DNA of 54,873 nucleotides, from contig JAPLLK010000048.1 of assembly GCA_026387575.1 (NCBI GenBank), positions 1-54,873 of the forward strand. The letters are read 5' to 3'. Origin of the DNA: Nitrospirota bacterium. GTDB lineage: Bacteria > Nitrospirota > Thermodesulfovibrionia > Thermodesulfovibrionales > UBA1546. This document shows positions 21,206 to 30,139 of the stretch, in pieces. The first letter of the stretch is position 1. Each line of letters opens with the position of its first letter. A program made the translations under genes and the position numbers. The notes beneath the pieces were generated by a model. That model did not search any database, had not been told where the DNA came from, and saw nothing but the letters and a program-made list of their open reading frames with translations.

Positions 21206-22456
21206 TAATTCTAATCTTACATGATTTTAACGAAGTTCTGGCATTGATTGACTCATTGAAAGGCAAGTGGGATTTTAAAGCGGCAGAGGCTTCAATAGAA
21301 GAACCGTTAAACCAGTTCGGATATAGAGGATTACACATTACCCTTGATATGGGCGATGGCATAAGCGGAGAGATACAACTACATACCCGTGGAAGTGAAA
21401 AGATAAAGAAGATAACAGAGATAATTTATAGGGACTATAGGAATTGGACGAAGAAAGATATTGAGGCATTGCCTCCTGAAGAGCTTCACAAATATAGAAC
21501 TGACATGAAACGCTCTAATGATTTATGGAAAAACTATTGGGATACGATAGACCCATCGGTTAAGGCAGCTGCTTCTTCTGCGGTTAAGGGCTTGGAATCT
21601 GATATAACTCCGACTTTAACTTTTCCACCATCAACCCAAACTCCATCTTTGAAAAGCAAGGGAACCTTGCCCGAATCCAGTGGTCTTAAATCTATTACTG
21701 AACCCTTAAACGGAAGCACAATTTTCAAATTTTCTGGACGCATGGGAGCAGGGGAAAATCCGCAAAGATATTCCTCTTGTGGTGAGCAGCACACCTGAAG
21801 TTCTTGAAAAGTTGGGGGCAAAACAGTTCCCTATTGTAATAAGCCATAGTATCCTACAAAAAACAATTTATCCTGAAGGCATTGGCACAGGCAAACATAT
21901 AATCCCTATTGATGAACTAAAAAAACTTACGAGAGAGTTATATGAACCAATTATGATATTAAGGGCAGAACAAGCAGGGAGAATTGTAGTTATTACTGGC
22001 ATGAAAGATAAAGGCGAGAATGTGATAGTCGCTATTCAGATGAACACAGCCCACCGTAGATACGAAGTCCATGAGATAATTACCCTTCATGGAAGAGGCA
22101 CCGGCTGGATAGAAAATAGGGTAATAAATGGTAACCTTTTGTATTATGACAAAACAAAAAGCCTTAATTCGGCAGAGATTCAAAGGGCTTACGCTTCATC
22201 CCTGAAGATGCCAAACAAAGGCTCTAATAAGACTATACTCTCTGACGATGATATTGTCAAGCCTAATTTTGAAGATAAGCCGCTACTTAAACTTGGCAAG
22301 CCTTCTCCCGAATCCATAGCCGAAGTTGAAGATGTCATTAAGAATGTCTTTGCCCGTGCTGAGATAATGTTAGGCAAGGGAACCGTGTCTGAGGGCTTTC
22401 AGCCCTCTGCAAATATCCTTGACGCTCTCAGCACGAATGTAAAGAGCAGGGCATTA
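21206..22456 (+). other. Phage-type polyvalent/MuF-C-like coding fragment, truncated at both ends by CRISPR repeats and carrying a frameshift
   Basis: RelA/SpoT-like 'GYRGLHITLDMGDGISGEIQLHT' then 'AWEQGKIRKDIPLVVSSTPEVLEKLGAKQFPIVIS...' resembling phage MuF C-terminal domains; continuity is restored by removing one G at 21712-21713. Confidence 0.6.
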
Positions 22457-22555
22457 GTTTCAATCCACGCCCCTGCGCGAGGGGCGACCTGCTTTGGGTT
22501 ATCCTGTCTGCGGCACATTTTTTGTTTCAATCCACGCGCCCCCGCGGAGCGCGAC
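22457..22555 (-). CRISPR. Two-repeat type I-C-like mini-array with one 35-bp spacer
   Basis: 32-bp repeats at 22457-22488 and 22524-22555; spacer 22489-22523 ctgctttgggttatcctgtctgcggcacatttttt. Confidence 0.88.
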
Positions 22556-22836
22556 TTATATGCTTCTCCACTAAAAGTCATTGGGTCTTTTTTACCGAGA
22601 ATTCGCAAAATGACGGCACAGTTTCCCTCAAGCATATAAAAAACGCGATGCTTGTCCACCCTGAGCCTGTAATAATTCGTCTTTGTTCCTTAGATTTTTT
22701 TGATTAGCTTTCCTCTGGGAAAAGGGTTGTCCCTGAGTGCCTGTAATGCTCGAACAATCTTTCCGCAAACACTGTCACTGAAGCTGTTAAGGTCTTTACT
22801 CGCATTGGGTGAAAGGATGATCTGAAACTTATCCAC
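22556..22836 (-). pseudogene. RelE/ParE-like toxin remnant: in-frame TAA at codon 49 and 3' end truncated at a CRISPR repeat
   Basis: GTG start 22836; VDKFQIILSPNASKDL..NPFPRGKLIKKI*GTKTNYYRLRVDKHRVFYMLEGNCAVILRILGKKDPMTFSGEAYK, then repeat sequence. Confidence 0.75.
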
Positions 22837-23092
22837 TTTTTCTTTTCCTTTTTGACAGGTAATCCTCCAGAGTTACGCCGCCCTTGCTATGGTACTCTGC
22901 CTGCGATTCAGCGAGCATGTCCTGCAGAGCAACGCTTTTTTCGAGCAGATAGTCTTCAAAGTCCTCCTCTGAAATCGCGGTGACAATTGCCCGCGGCTTG
23001 CCCTTGGATGTGATAATCACAGCCTCTTTTTCTGCGTTTCTCAATATCTCGGACGTCTTGTTCTTAAGTTCTCTGACATTGGCGAATTTCAT
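22829..23092 (-). CDS. Phd/YefM-type antitoxin
   Basis: 'MKFANVRELKNKTSEILRNAEKEAVIITSKGKPRAIVTAIS'; start moved from the ORF track (23293) to the ATG at 23092 preceded by ggagg. Confidence 0.85.
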   Translation of the reverse strand: MKFANVRELKNKTSEILRNAEKEAVIITSKGKPRAIVTAISEEDFEDYLLEKSVALQDMLAESQAEYHSKGGVTLEDYLSKRKRKSG

Positions 23093-23334
23093 TGCATTCC
23101 TCCATGTGGCTATATTTGTAGCTACTATGTCATATTCCACAATTCTTAAAACTTCTTTAGAATATGCCGCAATTCCGCCAGATAACCCCATTCCCCGCAC
23201 TGCCATGTCTAACTTATTGAAAGGATAATACTTGCGAATAGACTTTGCAACTAAAAAGCTCCTGCTGTTGAATTTTCTTGCAATCTGCGTCAATAAATGG
23301 TAAAAATTTATAACACCGCAACAAGGAGGAGACT

Positions 23335-23655
23335 ATGGCTAAACTTCCGGGGCAATACATGAGCATCAGGAAAAGGTTTAAAAAATATTTCAAGGCTGTT
23401 GACAGTCTTGGAAAGGCTGCAAAGACATCAGGCCCTATAAAAAATAAAACCTCTCACCTGATTCAACTTGCTGCTGCCGCTGCCATCAGGTCAGAGGGCG
23501 CCGTACATTCCCATACAAGAAGGGCTTTGCAGGCAGGGGCAAAACCCGAAGAAATATACCATGCAATTCTTCTACTTACAAGCACCATAGGGTTTCCGAC
23601 GGTATCTGCCGCGCTGAGTTGGGTTGATGACGTTCTGGGGAGCAAAAACAAATAG
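23335..23655 (+). CDS. AhpD/carboxymuconolactone decarboxylase-family protein
   Basis: 'IQLAAAAAIRSEGAVHSHTRRALQAGAKPEEIYHAILL'. Confidence 0.88.
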   Translation: MAKLPGQYMSIRKRFKKYFKAVDSLGKAAKTSGPIKNKTSHLIQLAAAAAIRSEGAVHSHTRRALQAGAKPEEIYHAILLLTSTIGFPTVSAALSWVDDVLGSKNK

Positions 23656-23707
23656 CGGACGGAGACTGTGTCTGGATTGAGGCAAGATTCACGGGTCTGT
23701 CAGTTCC

Positions 23708-24454
23708 TTACTTCTTCAGCCCTTTAAGCCGCTCTTTGACTTTGTTTTTCAGAGCTTCGTCAGATGAAAGGTTAAGAAAGGTCTGATAGTGGCTCTCTGC
23801 AGTAAGGCTATCTCCTTCTGCCTCAAGCAGCAGCGCGTAATTCAAATGGGCCTCAGCATACGAGGGGTTCAGAGATAGCGCCTTTTTATAAAAAAACTTC
23901 GCCTTCTTTTTGTCTCCGAGAATCTCGTGGGTTACGGCTAAATTATTCATAGCCTCGTAATAATCAGGCTTAAGCTTAAGAGCCTTCTCATAAGCCTTTG
24001 CCGCATCTTTGTATTTGCCCTGATTTCTTAATGCAATCCCAAGGTGATTGTGCATCATCGCATCATCAGGCTTTGCAAGAATCGCCTTCCTGAGAATATC
24101 TTCTGCATCAGAATATTTTTTATCCCTGATATGCTTTATCGCATCTTCATGAGTTTTTGCTGTATCAGGGGCAGCAGCAACCGGCGGTTCTTTTTTCTTA
24201 ACAGACTCAGCAGCGGCCTTAGGCTGAACAGTTGTAACTTTTGGTTCAGTCTTTACAAAAGGTTTTAAGGTAGGTCTTTTCTGAAGCCAATAAAGTCCGA
24301 CAAGCGCAAACCCAACAACTCCGGCAAGAACAGCGGCAATTATACCCAATACCCTTTTATTCGTGAAGTGGTATGCCTGAGTTTTTTTGACAGGCGCGCT
24401 CTCAAGCCTTGATTCTTCCTCCGCTTTTTTGAGAGCCTTAAAAATTATGCTCAT
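23708..24454 (-). CDS. TPR-repeat membrane protein
   Basis: One TM helix then 'MMHNHLGIALRNQGKYKDAAKAYEKALKLKPDYYEAMNNLAV' TPR units. Confidence 0.85.
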   Translation of the reverse strand: MSIIFKALKKAEEESRLESAPVKKTQAYHFTNKRVLGIIAAVLAGVVGFALVGLYWLQKRPTLKPFVKTEPKVTTVQPKAAAESVKKKEPPVAAAPDTAKTHEDAIKHIRDKKYSDAEDILRKAILAKPDDAMMHNHLGIALRNQGKYKDAAKAYEKALKLKPDYYEAMNNLAVTHEILGDKKKAKFFYKKALSLNPSYAEAHLNYALLLEAEGDSLTAESHYQTFLNLSSDEALKNKVKERLKGLKK

Positions 24455-25112
24455 AGATGTTCACTCCTTCAGGTAAAGAAAAATCAAAGGCCGCATCTTT
24501 AATGCCTGTGTTTATCTCAATATCCTTAAGCTGTATCTCAATCCTGTTTGAACGCATGTCATTTATTATAAAAGATTTTATAGGAAAGTCTTCATCGGAT
24601 GTTTCTATCTCCACAGAAACAATATTGCCCATAGGATTTTTAGGCATAAGAACCAGCCTGTTATTTTTCTTAGTTATATTGAATTCCTCCCTTACTTTCC
24701 CAAAACCGCTCAGCAGGGCAACAGGCGCCTGACCGTATGTCTGCCTGCTGAAAGCGCTCTTGAATGCCTGTTTCTCCGCCTTTTTATATATCAGAATCTT
24801 ATCGTTATTTATTATAATCTCCTGCGGCTTATTACCCTTGTATTCCCATCTCATCTTTGAAGGCCTCTTTATAAAAAGAACGCCTTTGTATATGTCTGTT
24901 CTGCCGAGGTCTTTCATATAGTTCTTCTGGACAAAGGCGGCTTTTATGTCGCTTATATTCCTGTAAGCCTCCTGAATCCTTGTAACCTCATCATCAGTTG
25001 AAGAAGCAATACAAGATGCAGGATACACGATGCATGTCAGAACAAATAAAATATGGAATATGCCCTTTTTTATCCTGCATCCTGTATCCTGCATCTTGTA
25101 TCCTGTAATCAC
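24438..25112 (-). CDS. LolA-like outer-membrane lipoprotein carrier protein
   Basis: 'SDIKAAFVQKNYMKDLGRTDIYKGVLFIKRPSKMRWEYKGNKPQEIIINNDKILIY'. Confidence 0.88.
   Translation of the reverse strand: MITGYKMQDTGCRIKKGIFHILFVLTCIVYPASCIASSTDDEVTRIQEAYRNISDIKAAFVQKNYMKDLGRTDIYKGVLFIKRPSKMRWEYKGNKPQEIIINNDKILIYKKAEKQAFKSAFSRQTYGQAPVALLSGFGKVREEFNITKKNNRLVLMPKNPMGNIVSVEIETSDEDFPIKSFIINDMRSNRIEIQLKDIEINTGIKDAAFDFSLPEGVNIYEHNF
25009..25105. repeat. Heptanucleotide-periodic inverted repeat within the lolA-like 5' end
   Basis: atacaag-atgcagg-atacacg-atgcatg (25009-25036) against tatcctg-catcctg-tatcctg-catcttg-tatcctg (25071-25105); 23/24 complementary between 25009-25032 and 25078-25101. Confidence 0.85.
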
Positions 25113-27175
25113 CTTCTTCTCCTCAGAAAATCTCTGGGTTTGCCTGCGCCTTTCGGCATGCCCACAAGCCCATCTTCCTCCATTAGTGCCATAATACGCG
25201 CAGCCCTGTTATAACCTATTTTGAACCGCCTCTGGATTGACGATATGGACACCTCACCCACAGACTCTGCATGTTCCACTGCCTTATGATACATCTCATC
25301 TCTCTCGGCCGAGGGCTCGTTATCCATCGGCTCTTCTATCCGTATATTTTCGAATATGGAATAATCCGGGACTCCCTGTGACATGATAAAATCTGTAACG
25401 GCTTTTATCTCATCTTCTGTGATAAGCGCACCGTGTATGCGTATTATTTTTACCCCCGGAAGCATGAAAAGCATATCGCCCTTACCGAGAAGCTGTTCAG
25501 CGCCCTGCGCATCAAGGATAGTCCTTGAATCTATCCTCGTGGTAACCTGGAACGAGATCCTTGCCGGGAAATTAGCCTTAATGACGCCTGTGATAACATC
25601 AACCGACGGCCTCTGTGTTGCAAGGACAAGATGTATGCCTGATGCTCGCGCCATCTGTGCAAGCCTTGCTATGGCATCCTCAACTTCATTTGCAGAGGCA
25701 AACATCAGGTCTGCAAGCTCATCTATAAAGATAACAATATAAGGCAGCCGCTCCTCCTCTGAAACCACTTTATTGTAGTTCTCTATGTTCTTCGTGCTTT
25801 TTTGAGCAAGCAGTCTGTATCTATTCTCCATCTCAAAAACCATCTTACGCAGCGCCTCTGCCGCCTCTTTCGGATTTGTTATGACAGGCGAGATAAGATG
25901 CGGAATCCCTTCGTAAGCGGAAAGTTCAAGAAGTTTAGGGTCTATCATCAGCATCTTAACCTCTTTCGGTGACGCCTTGTAAAGAATGCTCATCACCATA
26001 GAGTTTATTGATACGCTCTTGCCAGAGCCTGTGGCTCCTGCAACAAGAAGATGCGGCATCTTCGCAAGGTCAGCAACAACAGGGACGCCGAATATGTCTT
26101 TACCTAGCGCCAGCGTGAGTTTTGAATGGTTTTTCTTAAAGCTGTCCGAAGATATAATTTCTCTCAGGGATACTGTATCGCGCAGCCTGTTCGGCACTTC
26201 AATCCCGATGGCTGACTTGCCGGAAATCGTAGATACCCTTACTCCTGGAGCCTTAAGCGCAAGCGCAAGGTCATCAGAAAGTGAAACAACCCTGTTTATT
26301 TTTACTCCCGGCGCGGGTTCAAACTCATACATTGTCACAACAGGCCCTGCCTGCACCTGTGTTACTTTTCCCTCCACATCAAAATCAGAAAGTTTCTGTA
26401 CAAGCAGAGAAGAACTTGTCAGAAGTTCATCCTTTGACGGCCTTATCCCTGAGTCATATACATTAAGCAGATCTAAAGAAGGCAGCGTATAGTCTCCTGC
26501 CCTGCGTGGAATTGTATTTATCGGTTTTAATAAAGGCGCCTCCTGTCCAAACTGTCGTGCAGATTCTGTCAGAAAAGGCTCCAGAGATTCTACGCCTTGA
26601 ATAATGTTCTCTTCAATCAACGGCTCAGATACCTGTTCTTCTTCAATTGCCTCATTCTTCCTGCCTCTCAATGCAAGCGATACCAATGATACAGGGCTGA
26701 GAAGCACTATAGAAGACAGGAACACTGCCAGCGAAAAGATATACGCTCCAGGTATTGATAAAAGATTTCTTATAAAATCCGCGATGAACAGGCCTGTGAT
26801 TCCTCCCGGATTACTCTCAACCTTAAGATTAAATGTTGATGACATCAGAGACAAAAGCATGGCAGAAGAAAGAACAAAAAGCAGTGAGCCGATCAAATGT
26901 ATCCTGTGGGCTTCTTTTCTGAGCAGTCTCTTAACGCCGTATACAACTATAAACAGCGGAATAGCAAAGGCTGATATACCTATAATCATCAGCAAAGCAT
27001 CTGACATATAAGCTCCTGCTATGCCGCCGTAGTTCTTTGTGGAAGAGTTAGTAAACGTGAAAAGAGAAGGGTCCCATTTTTTGTGGGTTACAAGGCTCAG
27101 TCCGATGTAAATACCGCCTAAGATTGAGACAATACCAAGGACCTCGTCTTTAACCCTTTTTATCCTTTCAGCCAT
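25109..27175 (-). CDS. ftsK: DNA translocase FtsK/SpoIIIE
   Basis: 4 TM helices, 'PHLLVAGATGSGKSVSINSMVMSILY', C-terminal gamma winged helix. Confidence 0.96.
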   Translation of the reverse strand: MAERIKRVKDEVLGIVSILGGIYIGLSLVTHKKWDPSLFTFTNSSTKNYGGIAGAYMSDALLMIIGISAFAIPLFIVVYGVKRLLRKEAHRIHLIGSLLFVLSSAMLLSLMSSTFNLKVESNPGGITGLFIADFIRNLLSIPGAYIFSLAVFLSSIVLLSPVSLVSLALRGRKNEAIEEEQVSEPLIEENIIQGVESLEPFLTESARQFGQEAPLLKPINTIPRRAGDYTLPSLDLLNVYDSGIRPSKDELLTSSSLLVQKLSDFDVEGKVTQVQAGPVVTMYEFEPAPGVKINRVVSLSDDLALALKAPGVRVSTISGKSAIGIEVPNRLRDTVSLREIISSDSFKKNHSKLTLALGKDIFGVPVVADLAKMPHLLVAGATGSGKSVSINSMVMSILYKASPKEVKMLMIDPKLLELSAYEGIPHLISPVITNPKEAAEALRKMVFEMENRYRLLAQKSTKNIENYNKVVSEEERLPYIVIFIDELADLMFASANEVEDAIARLAQMARASGIHLVLATQRPSVDVITGVIKANFPARISFQVTTRIDSRTILDAQGAEQLLGKGDMLFMLPGVKIIRIHGALITEDEIKAVTDFIMSQGVPDYSIFENIRIEEPMDNEPSAERDEMYHKAVEHAESVGEVSISSIQRRFKIGYNRAARIMALMEEDGLVGMPKGAGKPRDFLRRRR

Positions 27176-27927
27176 ATCCCTCCAATGATTATAACTGCAA
27201 GAACAAACCTATAATACACAAAAACATTCAGGGGATGCTTCCTTAAAAAATACAGGAGAAATTTTATTGCGATAAAGCCTGTTACACCGGAAGCAATAAA
27301 TCCTGTCATAAAAAGGTTAAGGTCATAGTTTCCTGCATTGAAGATTAATTTTCTTCCCTCAAGAAGCGCTGCTCCAAAGATAACAGGCGTTGAGAGAAGA
27401 AACGAAAAACGCGCTGACGCTTCTCTTTCAAGACCCCTGAAAAGACCTGCTGAGATCGTAATTCCTGAGCGGGATACCCCGGGGATGAGGGCTACTGCCT
27501 GGGAAACTCCTATTATTACCGCATCAGAGAATGTCATGCCTTTGATTTCCTTTCCTCTTTTCCATCTCTCAGAAATCAGCATCACTATCCCGAACAATAC
27601 AAGAGTGAATACTATAATCAAAGGGCTTCTAAGCGTTGTTTCTACTGCATCTTTAAACAGAATTCCCGCCATGCCGGCGGGCAGAGTTGCCGCAACAAAA
27701 AGCGCAAGCAGTTTTCTGTTATTGAGAAGCATCTCAACCCAGTCTTTCCAGAAACAGATTATGAGGGCTAACAGTGTCCCTGCATGAAGGGCTACATCAA
27801 ACGTAAGCGAATCAATATTGCCTTTCCATCCGAAGAACCATGGGAATAATATCAGATGCGCTGTGCTGCTTACAGGCAGAAATTCCGTGAATCCCTGAAC
27901 AATCCCAAGAATTATAGACTCTAACAT
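27160..27927 (-). CDS. uppP: Undecaprenyl-diphosphate phosphatase
   Basis: 'IVQGFTEFLPVSSTAHLIL', 'IPGVSRSGITISAGL'. Confidence 0.96.
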   Translation of the reverse strand: MLESIILGIVQGFTEFLPVSSTAHLILFPWFFGWKGNIDSLTFDVALHAGTLLALIICFWKDWVEMLLNNRKLLALFVAATLPAGMAGILFKDAVETTLRSPLIIVFTLVLFGIVMLISERWKRGKEIKGMTFSDAVIIGVSQAVALIPGVSRSGITISAGLFRGLEREASARFSFLLSTPVIFGAALLEGRKLIFNAGNYDLNLFMTGFIASGVTGFIAIKFLLYFLRKHPLNVFVYYRFVLAVIIIGGIWLKG

Positions 27928-27959
27928 TGTGTGTAATTATAACAGATTCAGGATGAAAC

Positions 27960-28382
27960 CTACCTCCGGAATAAACCGTGACACCTAACACACATATTGA
28001 GAAGCTTGTTGACCTGCCTCTGGACAGCCTTCATGTTTTTCTTCTTGGATGCATCAACAAGGATTTCCACCTCCTGGTGAAACCTGTTATACATCCTTAC
28101 AAATACCTTAAACAGGCTCTGGTTTTTAGGAAGAATTATTTTTTCTCTCTCTTTTACAGCGTGTTCCACCTGCTCTCTTACTTTATGAACATCCTCAAAT
28201 GCCGGTGCAATTCTTTCTAGCTGATTCAATACAACCGCATCAATTGTTATTTTAAAGGCTTTATCAAGGGCAATCATCTCTTTCAGAATCAGGTTTTGCG
28301 ATTCTTGTTTATCGGCTCCGTATGCAATACCTGTTTAAAAAACAGCCGCAAGTACAATAATAAAAGATAGCCTTTTTATCAT
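27960..28382 (-). pseudogene. Cytochrome c-like protein (C-terminal CVRCH) with in-frame TAA in the signal peptide
   Basis: ATG at 28382: MIKRLSFIIVLAAVF*TGIAYGADKQESQNLILKEMIALDKAF...NMCVRCHGLFRR*; TAA at 28337-28335 is in frame. Confidence 0.75.
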
Positions 28383-28418
28383 ACCCTCCCTGCCTTTTCA
28401 GAAATCATTAGTTTATTT

Positions 28419-30074
28419 TTATACCTCAAATATTATCGGCATTATCATAGGGCTTCTTTCCATTGTGTTCCTAAGATACTTTTTGAGTGCGTTTCTAATC
28501 TTGGCTTTAACAAGAGAGGAATCTGACATTATCTCCCTGTCAAGTTCTCTCAGCGTATCAGAGACAAGGCTGTTAACATTATTGAGGAGCTCAGGCGACG
28601 CATCTTCAAATACAAAACCCCTTGTTATTATGTCAGGACCGGAGACAACCCTGCCTGTGAGTTTCTCAACCGCAATTATCACAAGCACAATACCGTCATA
28701 CGCAAGCCTCCGCCTGTCGCGAAGAACCATGCCTTCGACATCTCCAACTCCTTTACCGTCAATAAATACCCTGCCTGAATTCACCCTGCCGTTTTTAGCA
28801 GCGCCTGTATCTGCAATCTCAAGCGCCTCGCCGTTTCCAAGAATAAATATATTTTCTTTAGGGATGCCGATTTTTTCAGCAAGGCGTGAGTGATATACAA
28901 GGTGCCTGTACTCGCCGTGAACGGGTATGAAGTATTTTGGTTTCACCAGATTGAGCATGAGCTTGAGTTCTTCCTTTGACGCATGTCCTGATACATGAAC
29001 CTCAGAAACCTTTTCATATATGACATTTGCGCCTCTCTTGAAGAGATGATTTATAATCCTTCCGATTGAACGCTCATTTCCCGGAATCATCTTTGCTGAA
29101 AGTATTACTGTATCTCCATGCTTGGCTTTTATATTTTTATGCTCATCGGTAGCTATCCTTGAGAGTACGCTCATCGGTTCGCCCTGACTGCCAGTTGTTA
29201 TAATCACTACCTCTCTGTCTTCAAGCTTTTTTAAATCCTCGAGCCTGAGCCATGTCTCTCTCGGTATCTGGAGATAGCCAAGGTCAAGGGCAATCTGCGC
29301 ATTTGAGACAATACTCCTGCCACAGAGAATTACTTTTCTGCCAAACTTTACTGCAACGTCAATCGCCTGCTGAATCCTGTGTATGTTTGAGGCAAAAGTC
29401 GCAATTATTATCCTCCCCTGCGTTTTTGAGAAGATGTCCTCAAATGCACGACTTACTTCTTTCTCGGAAAATGTAAATCCGCCTTTTTCAGCATTCGTGC
29501 TGTCTGAAAGTAGCACGAGGGTGCCTTTCTCTCCATATTCGGAAAATTTGTGGAAGTCCATTAATTGCCCGTCAACAGGCGTCGGGTCAAGTTTGAAATC
29601 TCCTGTATGAACAACCTTCCCAAGCGGCGTATCTATCCCCAATCCCACACCGTCAACAATGCTGTGGGTCACGCGCACAAACTCTATTGAAAACACTCCG
29701 AGGTTCACCACATCCCTCGGCTTTACAGAAATGAGTGTGGCATTTTCAAGAGAATGTTCCTTCAGTTTCTCTTTAACAAGTCCGAGTGTAAGCGGAGTGC
29801 CGTAGATAGGGACATCTATCTCTTTTAAAAGAAAGGGGAGCGCGCCTGTGTGGTCTTCATGACCGTGGGTAATCACAACGCCTTTTATCTTGTCCTTATT
29901 TTCGATGAGGTAAGAAAAATCCGGGATAACAAAATCAACCCCGAGCATGTCTTCTTCGGGAAACATCAGACCTGCATCTATGACAATCAGGTCGTCTCCG
30001 TATCCTATTGCGGTCATGTTAAGGCCTATCTCCTCAACCCCGCCGAGAGGGATAATAGAGAGAACTTTTTCCAT
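28419..30074 (-). CDS. rnj: Ribonuclease J
   Basis: 'ITHGHEDHTGALPFLL', 'LLSDSTNAEKGGFTFSE', 'HVSGHASKEELKLMLNLVKPKYFIPVHGEYRHL'. Confidence 0.95.
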   Translation of the reverse strand: MEKVLSIIPLGGVEEIGLNMTAIGYGDDLIVIDAGLMFPEEDMLGVDFVIPDFSYLIENKDKIKGVVITHGHEDHTGALPFLLKEIDVPIYGTPLTLGLVKEKLKEHSLENATLISVKPRDVVNLGVFSIEFVRVTHSIVDGVGLGIDTPLGKVVHTGDFKLDPTPVDGQLMDFHKFSEYGEKGTLVLLSDSTNAEKGGFTFSEKEVSRAFEDIFSKTQGRIIIATFASNIHRIQQAIDVAVKFGRKVILCGRSIVSNAQIALDLGYLQIPRETWLRLEDLKKLEDREVVIITTGSQGEPMSVLSRIATDEHKNIKAKHGDTVILSAKMIPGNERSIGRIINHLFKRGANVIYEKVSEVHVSGHASKEELKLMLNLVKPKYFIPVHGEYRHLVYHSRLAEKIGIPKENIFILGNGEALEIADTGAAKNGRVNSGRVFIDGKGVGDVEGMVLRDRRRLAYDGIVLVIIAVEKLTGRVVSGPDIITRGFVFEDASPELLNNVNSLVSDTLRELDREIMSDSSLVKAKIRNALKKYLRNTMERSPMIMPIIFEV

Positions 30075-30139
30075 TGGAAGATTATAGCAGATTATCAGTA
30101 TTTATAGGGGCGAATGCCATATCGGCAATAACCAATAGC

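Noticed and set aside
21534-21821. Minus-strand ORF (95 aa) inside the phage-like segment
   Set aside because: Plus-strand frames carry recognisable domain motifs; this one has none.
22399-22707. ORFs translating as 'FQSTRPRGAR', 'SIHAPARGA' and similar across 21085-22707
   Set aside because: These are translations of CRISPR repeats; only the RelE-like and phage-like segments outside the repeats were kept.
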